Shown here: piece after piece, positions 1 through 5,488 of the stretch | How positions within the stretch are numbered: the first letter of the stretch is position 1 | Layout: each line of letters opens with the position of its first letter | NCBI GenBank assembly: GCA_029267795.1 | Contig: JAJUHR010000056.1 | Coordinates: 1-8,928 of the forward strand | Source of the DNA: Planctomycetota bacterium | Lineage (GTDB): Bacteria; Planctomycetota; Phycisphaerae; Phycisphaerales; Phycisphaeraceae | Direction of reading: 5' to 3' | Length of the DNA stretch: 8,928 bases | Notes under the pieces: generated by a model | What the model was told of the DNA's origin: nothing | Databases searched by the model: none | Seen by the model: only the letters and a program-made list of their open reading frames with translations | Program-made: the position numbers and the translations under genes

Positions 1-93
1 ACAAAACAGAGTCCCCATTCCATCGAACGGGTGTTTTTCCACACACAGCAGCCTCACCTTCGGCTCGGCTTGCTGTGTGGCACCCTGTTTTGT
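1..93 (+). terminator. Nested inverted repeats, possible terminator
   Basis: CACACAGCA at 42-50 pairs perfectly with TGCTGTGTG at 71-79. Directly outside it GGGTG (29-33) pairs with CACCC (81-85). An outer pair, ACAAAACAG (1-9) with CTGTTTTGT (85-93), is also perfect but shares base 85 with the middle stem. On the plus strand the hairpin is followed by the T-rich tail TGTTTTGTTAG, so it could terminate a transcript arriving from the left. On the minus strand, downstream of sppA, no T-run follows, so termination of sppA here is less well supported. The function is inferred from folding alone. Confidence 0.35.
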
Positions 94-115
94 TAGAGAG
101 CCTTCATGGCGGCCC

Positions 116-2053
116 TTAATGGATCATGATCGCCACCGGCAGCAGCGTCAACACCGGCTCGCGGCGCAGCAACATCAGGCCGTTGAGCACGGACCGGGCG
201 GAGCGCCAGCCCTGGGCGCCCAGCGTGGCCCGGGCCGCTGCGAAGGTGGCGCTGTCGATGGAGGTGCTCTTGGCGCTGGCGCCGCTGAAGTAGTCCTGCA
301 AGACCTCGGGCAGGCTGCGTGGGGCTGGCAGGTGGATCAGGTCGTACTCGCCCGGCTTAAGGCCCGCTGCCTCCGCCAGGCCCGCCAGCGCCACCTCCAC
401 CCCGCCGATCTCGTCCGCCAGTCCGTTCTGCACTGCTTGCTGGCCGGTGAACAGGCGGCCTTGCGCCACGGCCTCGATGTTGGCGATGCGTTCGCCGCGG
501 CCGGTCTTCACGCGGTCGGTGAACTGCTGGTACGTGCGATCGAACGAGGCCTGGAGCGCCGCGCGCTGCTCAGCGGTGAACGGCTCAACGGTGTTGAAGA
601 TATCGCCCAGGGGCCCGCGGTTGCGGCGGTAAATCCCCAGCCCGAGCTTCTCGTAGAGGTGGCCGAACACGATCTTGCCGCCGACGACGCCGATCGACCC
701 GACGATCGAGCTGGGGGAGACGTAGACGCGGGTGGCGGCGCTGGCCACGTAATACCCCCCGCTGGCGGCCATCGAGTTGATGCTCACGTACACCGGCTTG
801 TACTGCGCCACGTCGTGCACCGCCTGCCAGATCAGCTCGCTGGCCAGGGCCGAGCCGCCCGGGGAATCCACGCGGATCAGCACGCCTTTGATCAGGTCGT
901 CGTCCCGCGCGTCCAGCAGGGCGTCGACGGTGGTGCGGCTGCCGGTGGTTTCGCCGCCGAACGGCCCCTCGGGGGTGCTTTCGCCCAGGGTGATCGGGCC
1001 GCCGGCGTAGATCACCGCCAGCGACGCCCGCCGCGGGCCCAGCTCCTGCTTCTGGAACAGCATGCGGAACAGCGCGAACGGGTTGTCGTAAGCGTGCTGA
1101 ACGGTCGGGTCGTCCAGCAGGTCCTCCCATTCGAAATCTTCGCCGAACTCGCTGCCGGTCACCTCGATCAGGTCGTGCGTGACCAGGGCGTCGATCAGTC
1201 CGCGCTGCACGTACTGCTCATCCGTGAGGGACCAGCAGTCTTTGAACAGCTGCTCCACCTGCTGGGGGGTCGTGTGCCGCGCCGAGGCGATCTGCTCGAC
1301 GATCTGCCGGTACAGGTCGTCCAGCAGCGCCTCCATGTTCTGGTTCCATTCCTGGCTGGGGCCGGTCTGTGTGAGGGGCTCGCTGGCGCCCTTGAACGCC
1401 CCGACCTGGAAGAAATCCGCCTTGATCCCCAGCTTTTCCAGCAGCCCCGCCAGGTACAGCTCTTCGACGCTTAAGCCGGACAGCTCGATCAGCCCCTTGC
1501 GCTGCAACAGCACCTTGTCCGCCGAGCACGCCAGCAGGTAGCTGGTCAGGTCGTACTGCTCGGCGAAGACCAACACCTTGGCACCGGCCTCGCGGACCTG
1601 CCGGATGGCCTCGGTGATCTCCTGGATCTGCGACAGCGTCAGGTCGGGCTCGTCGAGGTAGATCACCACGCCGGCGAACGCCTCGTCCTCTGCCACCCAC
1701 TGCAACTGCGAGAGCACGTACCGCAGCGACACGCCGGCCTCGGTCTCGCTGATCCACGCGAAAGGCGGCGGGGATTCACGCAGCGGGCCACATAGCTCCA
1801 GCCAGCCCACGATGGCGTAGCCTTCGCCCTCTTCGCCCTCGTCTGCCTGCGCCACCAAGGGTTGGTGATGCCCTGAAGCGGTTTCTTGAACCTCAGCGGA
1901 CGCGGGTGGGGCTGGATCGACCGATGCTTGCGCCCTCGTCGCAGTCGCAGCTCGCGCCGCAGCCCAGGCCGACTGCTCCGCGCCAACCCAGCCCAAGGTC
2001 GTCATCAAGGCCACGCAGATTACCCACCGCCGCTGCGACCACGCTAGAAACAT
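116..2053 (-). CDS. sppA: Signal peptide peptidase SppA, large (67K) type
   Basis: This is a serine protease of the SppA (protease IV, peptidase S49) family, which degrades leftover signal peptides at or outside the cytoplasmic membrane. The 645 residues are close to the 618 of the E. coli tandem-domain form. The N-terminal half (about 80-300) supplies the general-base lysine: K221 in VGAFKGASEPL, equivalent to E. coli K209. The C-terminal half (about 345-570) has RVDSPGGS (394-401) and the nucleophile S431 in SMAASGGYY, equivalent to E. coli S409. The 210-residue spacing between K and S matches the family. Residues 1-31 look like a cleavable signal peptide (RR, then a hydrophobic stretch, then AWA), where E. 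coli SppA has a membrane anchor. An acidic, low-complexity linker (about 45-78) follows. The start is supported by AGGGAG (2063-2068) nine bases upstream. The family call is secure; soluble periplasmic versus anchored location is inference. Confidence 0.94.
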   Translation of the reverse strand: MFLAWSQRRWVICVALMTTLGWVGAEQSAWAAARAATATRAQASVDPAPPASAEVQETASGHHQPLVAQADEGEEGEGYAIVGWLELCGPLRESPPPFAWISETEAGVSLRYVLSQLQWVAEDEAFAGVVIYLDEPDLTLSQIQEITEAIRQVREAGAKVLVFAEQYDLTSYLLACSADKVLLQRKGLIELSGLSVEELYLAGLLEKLGIKADFFQVGAFKGASEPLTQTGPSQEWNQNMEALLDDLYRQIVEQIASARHTTPQQVEQLFKDCWSLTDEQYVQRGLIDALVTHDLIEVTGSEFGEDFEWEDLLDDPTVQHAYDNPFALFRMLFQKQELGPRRASLAVIYAGGPITLGESTPEGPFGGETTGSRTTVDALLDARDDDLIKGVLIRVDSPGGSALASELIWQAVHDVAQYKPVYVSINSMAASGGYYVASAATRVYVSPSSIVGSIGVVGGKIVFGHLYEKLGLGIYRRNRGPLGDIFNTVEPFTAEQRAALQASFDRTYQQFTDRVKTGRGERIANIEAVAQGRLFTGQQAVQNGLADEIGGVEVALAGLAEAAGLKPGEYDLIHLPAPRSLPEVLQDYFSGASAKSTSIDSATFAAARATLGAQGWRSARSVLNGLMLLRREPVLTLLPVAIMIH

Positions 2054-2413
2054 CGCGAACCGCTCCCTATATCAACTCAGCTCTCGGAGCTCGGCCCCCC
2101 GGATCCCTGGGGCTTGGACCGCCAGGCGCTGCAAGTCAGCCCGAATCACACCCCGGCGATCAGAAACCTCGCCCATCGGTGTCTCCGTCACACCTGTGTT
2201 ATCCGAGGCAGCATATAAGTTGCCACCCTGCGGCCAGCCGGAGGTTGTCGGCCGCTGGTCCCACGAGGTTTCTTCGGTTTTTACGCCCAAGCTCCGAGGA
2301 TTCATCGGCAATATTTTCGATGCGGCTCTGCCGAGGGGCGGATCCTCCCTGGGGACGGTCAATCATATGCCATTCGGGGCTTGGACGATTCAAGCCTGCC
2401 CGGATGGGGGCGG
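2054..2413. other. sppA-mutY intergenic region, no confident gene
   Basis: These 360 bases separate the stop of mutY from the start of sppA, both on the minus strand. No known RNA or protein family is recognisable. A hairpin GGCTTG/CAAGCC (2378-2383 with 2391-2396, 7-base loop) lies about 20 bases after the mutY stop, but no T-run follows it on the minus strand. GGTGT/ACACC (2178-2182 with 2190-2194) and AGCTC/GAGCT (2079-2083 with 2087-2091) are further short hairpins in the sppA leader. A minus-strand reading frame with ATG at 2305 and stop at 2072-2074 (77 codons) ends 18 bases before sppA. It has no Shine-Dalgarno sequence and no recognisable motif, and its GC at third positions (about 68 per cent by hand count) is only moderate, so it is not called as a gene. 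No convincing sigma-70 promoter was found. Confidence 0.6.
2109..2386. repeat. 11-base direct repeat pair in the sppA leader region
   Basis: GGGGCTTGGAC occurs at 2109-2119 and again at 2376-2386 in the same orientation, 267 bases apart, both within the mutY-sppA gap. An exact 11-mer repeated in a 360-base stretch is mildly unexpected by chance. The second copy overlaps the left arm of the hairpin at 2378-2396. A regulator binding site or chance are both possible. Confidence 0.4.
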
Positions 2414-3649
2414 TTAGGGTGCGTCCGCGTGTTTAAGCATGGCCACCGCCCGTCGTTGGGGGTTGGGCAGGGGCAGGTCCTCCACATCGTCGAGCCGCCG
2501 CCATACGCCGGCCACGCCGGCCTGGTCACCATCGCGAACGAGCACGTCCCACACGCTGAAGTGGATCGAACGATGGGTCGTCTTGTGGACGAACCCGCCC
2601 ACCAACCGGGTTTTGCCTATCTGCAACCCCAGGGAGGAAGAGGCCCAGCGGCGCAGGCTGGCTTTGATCATCCTCAGATCGCTATGGTCTTTTTCGCTGG
2701 GGTTCGGGGGGTCACTTCCGGGGGACCTGGGGTTGCCGCTGCGGGGAGTCTTGTTGGTGGATGGTGGGTTCGGTTCGGTTTCCAAGGTGGGCAATTGCCA
2801 CATCCTCGACCAAAGCCCCGTCTGTGGCCGCTGACAGAACAGCCGTTCTTCGCCACACCGCACAGCCACGATGTGGTGCTCGACCGTGCGAGGCGTCGGC
2901 CGCCGCGCCGCCAGCGGGATTCGATCGGTCAACCGCAGCTGGCGCGCCCGGCACCACGCTGAGACGGGGCATGCCTGACAGCGAGGGTTTTGCGGAGCGC
3001 ACACCGTAGCCCCGAGCTCCATCATCGCTTGGTTGACGTCGCCCGCCCTCGCCCGGCTGCGCCGCACCATCTGGCCCGCCAGCTCCCACAGGCGCTCGCG
3101 GGTTGCCGCCGAATCGATCGGCTCGTGGATCCCGTGCCACCGCGCCAAGACCCGCGCGACGTTGCCGTCGAGGATCGGCTCGCGCTTGCCGAACGCGATC
3201 GAAGCGATCGCCCCAGCCGTGTATCGGCCAACCCCCGGAAGCTGCAGAAGCAGCTCGACGCGGTTCGGTACCCGCCCCCGGTGCTTCTGGACGATCATCT
3301 TCGCCGCTGCGAGCAGGTTCTTCGCCCGCCGGTAGTACCCCAGCCCCTGCCAAGCCCGCAGCACCTGCTGCTCGTCGGCCTGCGTCAAGGCCTCGACCGT
3401 CGGCCAGCGGGCGACGAATCGCTGGAAGTACTCGATCACCGTGGCGACCTGGGTCTGTTGCAGCATGGCTTCGCTGACCAGCACGTGGTAGGGGTTGGAC
3501 CGCCCACCCGGGGCAGCCCGCCAAGGCAACCGTCGGTAGTGCCGGCGGTACCAGCGCAGCAGCGCCCTCCGCGGGGCCGCCAAGCCGTCTTGCCCACGAT
3601 CCCGGTGATCCGCATCCGATCGTCCAGCCACAATACCCTTTCGGTGCAT
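2414..3649 (-). CDS. mutY: A/G-specific adenine DNA glycosylase MutY
   Basis: MutY removes adenine mispaired with 8-oxoguanine (or G) as part of the GO base-excision repair system. Numbered from the ATG at 3649 (411 residues), the protein shows the entry motif WYRRHYRRLPWR (33-44), then SEAMLQQTQV (59-68) with catalytic Glu60. The helix-hairpin-helix LPGVGRYTAG (137-146) is followed by ILDGNV with catalytic Asp161. A [4Fe-4S] motif C-X6-C-X2-C-X5-C is formed by Cys217, 224, 227 and 233. The MutT-like 8-oxoG-sensing domain starts near 255, with GLWSRMWQLPTLE (278-290) and a FVHKTTH segment (353-359) in place of the usual FRHTFSH. Residues 290-325 are a Pro/Ser/Asn-rich insertion inside that domain. 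The frame extends 16 codons further to a GTG at 3697. I prefer the ATG because the extension is poorly conserved-looking and has no better ribosome site; GTG at 3631 is another option. Family very secure, start uncertain. Confidence 0.96.
   Translation of the reverse strand: MHRKGIVAGRSDADHRDRGQDGLAAPRRALLRWYRRHYRRLPWRAAPGGRSNPYHVLVSEAMLQQTQVATVIEYFQRFVARWPTVEALTQADEQQVLRAWQGLGYYRRAKNLLAAAKMIVQKHRGRVPNRVELLLQLPGVGRYTAGAIASIAFGKREPILDGNVARVLARWHGIHEPIDSAATRERLWELAGQMVRRSRARAGDVNQAMMELGATVCAPQNPRCQACPVSAWCRARQLRLTDRIPLAARRPTPRTVEHHIVAVRCGEERLFCQRPQTGLWSRMWQLPTLETEPNPPSTNKTPRSGNPRSPGSDPPNPSEKDHSDLRMIKASLRRWASSSLGLQIGKTRLVGGFVHKTTHRSIHFSVWDVLVRDGDQAGVAGVWRRLDDVEDLPLPNPQRRAVAMLKHADAP
2699..2746 (+). 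other. Potential G-quadruplex on the mutY template strand
   Basis: Five runs of four or more G lie close together on the plus strand: 2699-2702, 2706-2711, 2720-2724, 2729-2732 and 2743-2746, with loops of 3, 8, 4 and 10 bases. The plus strand is the template strand for mutY. The C-rich coding strand here encodes the Pro-rich insertion of MutY, so the G-richness may simply reflect proline codons in a GC-rich genome. Folding is a prediction from pattern only. Confidence 0.35.
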
Positions 3650-3755
3650 CCAGCTCAGTCTAGCCGCACGGGCCAAGGGCTTAAAAACAACAGTCACGAC
3701 ACGGCTCTCTGACAGGAACCGTCATCGGATCAGTCATAAAATTTAGCTGGAATGA

Positions 3756-3766
3756 GTGTTAAACAC
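3756..3766. promoter_or_regulatory. Palindrome in the mutY-purF divergent gap
   Basis: GTGTTAAACAC is a perfect 11-base palindrome around a central A. It sits next to the only AT-rich patch of the divergent region (ATAAAATTT at 3736-3744), about 110 bases from each start codon, and could be an operator or part of a promoter for mutY. On the minus strand it contains TTTAAC, a possible -35 box, with AT-rich sequence at about -10 distance. The function is inferred. Confidence 0.3.
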
Positions 3767-3806
3767 GCTGCTGACCGGCGCTTCGTCTGTCTACAAGCCT
3801 GCTATC

Positions 3807-3835
3807 TTGACCGATTCTTAGCGGTCGACTACGGT
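3807..3835 (+). promoter_or_regulatory. Candidate sigma-70 promoter of purF
   Basis: TTGACC (3807-3812) is a five-of-six match to the -35 box. It is followed after exactly 17 bases by TACGGT (3830-3835), which keeps the first, second and last positions of the -10 box. Transcription would start near 3841-3844. The boxes overlap an inverted repeat GACCG/CGGTC (3809-3813 with 3822-3826) and a direct repeat CGGTCGAC / CGGTTGAC (3822-3829 and 3832-3839), which could be regulator contacts. The -10 match is weak, so this is a candidate only. Confidence 0.4.
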
Positions 3836-3842
3836 TGACGGG

Positions 3843-3884
3843 ATGCGGGTTCGGCAACTTCTGCGGATCGCGGCGCACGCATGA
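3843..3884 (+). CDS. Possible 13-codon upstream ORF of purF
   Basis: ATG at 3843 opens a short frame encoding MRVRQLLRIAAHA. Its TGA (3882-3884) overlaps the purF start codon as ATGA, the classic arrangement for translational coupling. If the candidate promoter at 3807-3835 is used, transcription would begin almost at this ATG, making the small ORF leaderless. purF itself lacks a clear Shine-Dalgarno sequence, which makes re-initiation after this ORF plausible. A frame this short can arise by chance, and nothing shows that it is translated. Confidence 0.25.
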   Translation: MRVRQLLRIAAHA

Positions 3885-5296
3885 TGGATGAGAAAAAAGA
3901 CAAGTGCGGGGTCTTCGGCGTCTGGGGGCCGGCCGACAGCTCAATCCGAACCTTTCTGGCGTTGTACGCCCAGCAGCACCGGGGGCAGGAGTCCGCGGGG
4001 ATCGCCGTCACCGATGGGATTTCTCTGAACGCTCGCACCGGGATGGGCTTGGTCGCGGAGGTGTTTTCCGAGCGCGACTTGGCGGAACTGCGGGGCAAGG
4101 GGGCCATCGGGCACAACCGCTACTCCACCACCGGTTCCAGCCGGGCCTGCAACGCCCAGCCGCTGGTCGAGGAATACGTGGGCGGCCAAGTGGCGGTAGC
4201 GCACAACGGCAACCTGATCAACGCCGATCTGCTCCGCCACGACTACGAGGCCCGCGGCCATATCTTCCACACCTCCACCGACACCGAGGTGATCATCCAC
4301 CTGCTCGCCTCACACCACCTGACCAAGGACGATCCGCTGGTGGAGTCGCTGCACCACCTGCAGGGGGCGTATTCGCTGGTGTTTCTGTTCGTAGATCGGA
4401 TTGAAGCGGTGCGCGATCCCTGGGGTTGGCGGCCGCTGGTCCTGGGGCAGACCCCCGAGGGGTACTACTGCGTGGCCAGCGAGACCGTGGCGTTCGACGC
4501 CGTCACGGCCACGCTGGTACGGGAGGTCGAGCCCGGCGAAATCGTGACCCTCAGCGACGCGGGCATCTCCAGCCGCCGCTTCGCTGAGGCGCAGCTGCCG
4601 GCCCACTGTATCTTTGAGCACGTGTATTTCGCCAACCCCAGCTCCAACGTGTTCGGGGACACGGTGGCGCTGGTGCGCGAGCGCCTCGGCGAGAAACTGG
4701 CCGAGGAAGCCCCCGTCGACGCGGATTACGTGATCCCGATGCCCGACTCCGGCCGCTCTGCATCCCTGGGTTACGCCCGCGCCAGCGGGATCCCGTACCG
4801 CGAGGGGATCGTGCCGAACCGCTACGTCGGCCGCACGTTCATCCAGCCCACGCAGTCGCAGCGGGACCTGGCGGTGCAGCTGAAGCTCAACGCCGTGCCC
4901 GAGATCATCTGCGGCAAGCGGATCGTTGTGGTGGACGATTCGATCGTGCGGGGCACGACCACCCGCGGCAAGATGTCCCAGCTCCGCCGCGCCGGGGCCA
5001 AGGAGATCCACCTGCGGATCAGTTGCCCGCCGATCCGCCACGCGTGCTTCTTCGGCGTCGACTTCCCCGACCCCTCGAAGCTGATCGCTAGTGGCCGCAG
5101 CGTCGAGGAGATCCGCCAGTACCTCGGCGTCGACAGCCTGCACTTCCTGTCGCTGGAGGGCATGCTCAGCTGCGTCAGCCGCCCGCCGGCGCACTACTGC
5201 ACCGCGTGCTTCAACGGCAAATACCGCCTCAACGTCAGCCGGCCGGTCAGCAAGCTCGACCTGGAGCGCCACCAGTTGAGGATGTTCACAGGCTAA
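3881..5296 (+). CDS. purF: Amidophosphoribosyltransferase PurF, Fe-S type
   Basis: PurF makes 5-phosphoribosylamine from PRPP and glutamine, the committed step of de novo purine synthesis in the cytoplasm. The 471-residue protein begins MMDEKKDKCGVFGV. Cys9 is the N-terminal glutaminase nucleophile after removal of an eight-residue propeptide, as in the Bacillus subtilis class. Glutaminase residues follow: GHNRYST (77-83), AHNGNL (107-112), STDTEV (132-137) and RDPWGWRPL (178-186). The phosphoribosyltransferase domain has NRYVGRTFIQP (313-323) and the PRPP loop VVVDDSIVRGTT (349-360). Cys243, Cys389, Cys440 and Cys443 fall within one position of the four [4Fe-4S] ligands of the B. subtilis enzyme when numbered from the mature Cys. 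ATG at 3884 is an equally good start, and no strong ribosome site precedes either. The gene stands alone rather than in a purine operon. Confidence 0.98.
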   Translation: MMDEKKDKCGVFGVWGPADSSIRTFLALYAQQHRGQESAGIAVTDGISLNARTGMGLVAEVFSERDLAELRGKGAIGHNRYSTTGSSRACNAQPLVEEYVGGQVAVAHNGNLINADLLRHDYEARGHIFHTSTDTEVIIHLLASHHLTKDDPLVESLHHLQGAYSLVFLFVDRIEAVRDPWGWRPLVLGQTPEGYYCVASETVAFDAVTATLVREVEPGEIVTLSDAGISSRRFAEAQLPAHCIFEHVYFANPSSNVFGDTVALVRERLGEKLAEEAPVDADYVIPMPDSGRSASLGYARASGIPYREGIVPNRYVGRTFIQPTQSQRDLAVQLKLNAVPEIICGKRIVVVDDSIVRGTTTRGKMSQLRRAGAKEIHLRISCPPIRHACFFGVDFPDPSKLIASGRSVEEIRQYLGVDSLHFLSLEGMLSCVSRPPAHYCTACFNGKYRLNVSRPVSKLDLERHQLRMFTG

Positions 5297-5297
5297 A

Positions 5298-5380
5298 GGG
5301 GATTTTCAACACGGCGGGTGGCGGGCGCCACACAGCGGAGGGTGGCTGTAGTGAAGGAAGCGGCACTACGGCAAATCCCC
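5298..5380. repeat. Inverted-repeat structure just after purF
   Basis: GGGGATTT (5298-5305) and AAATCCCC (5373-5380) are perfect complements closing an 83-base element that starts one base after the purF stop. Inside are GTGGC/GCCAC (5318-5322 with 5327-5331), ACAGC/GCTGT (5332-5336 with 5345-5349) and GTAGTG/CACTAC (5348-5353 with 5364-5369). The last two compete for two bases, so a branched fold with two or three arms is possible. No T-run follows on the plus strand, so it is not a standard Rho-independent terminator, but it could protect the purF 3' end or be a small RNA. A further hairpin, GGGGCA/TGCCCC (5381-5386 with 5398-5403), abuts it. Confidence 0.4.
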
Positions 5381-5430
5381 GGGGCATCGCTGTGCTCTGC
5401 CCCAGCCAACCGGCCGTCGGGGTGGGACGG

Positions 5431-5461
5431 AAGAAAAAAGCCCACGGAGCGTACTCCATGG
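5431..5461 (-). terminator. Rho-independent terminator of the secreted-protein gene
   Basis: On the minus strand CCATGGAG, loop TACG, CTCCGTGG forms an 8-base-pair stem with one U-G wobble (5442-5449 with 5454-5461). It is followed after two bases by TTTTTTCTT (5431-5439). It lies 27 bases past the stop codon at 5489. The run of A instead of T on the plus-strand exit side means it should not stop purF transcription. Confidence 0.82.
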
Positions 5462-5488
5462 ACTTGAAAACCGCGAGGGGTCGTTCGG

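Noticed and set aside
77..1474. A 465-codon open frame on the plus strand opposite sppA
   Set aside because: It is antisense to an unmistakable sppA with catalytic residues in place. Its translation is rich in Ala, Gly, Arg, Val and His, with no motif, as expected for the reverse strand of a GC-rich gene.
3650..3697. N-terminal extension of MutY from the GTG at 3697
   Set aside because: It adds 16 residues of no family resemblance, with only a weak ribosome site. The ATG at 3649 already leaves more than enough sequence before the conserved WY motif.
2990..3712. A 240-codon plus-strand frame opposite mutY
   Set aside because: It covers the iron-sulfur and helix-hairpin-helix coding parts of mutY in reverse, and has no motif or ribosome site.
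4310..5272. A 320-codon minus-strand frame opposite purF
   Set aside because: It mirrors purF codons on the other strand; purF has all its active-site motifs and the shadow has none.
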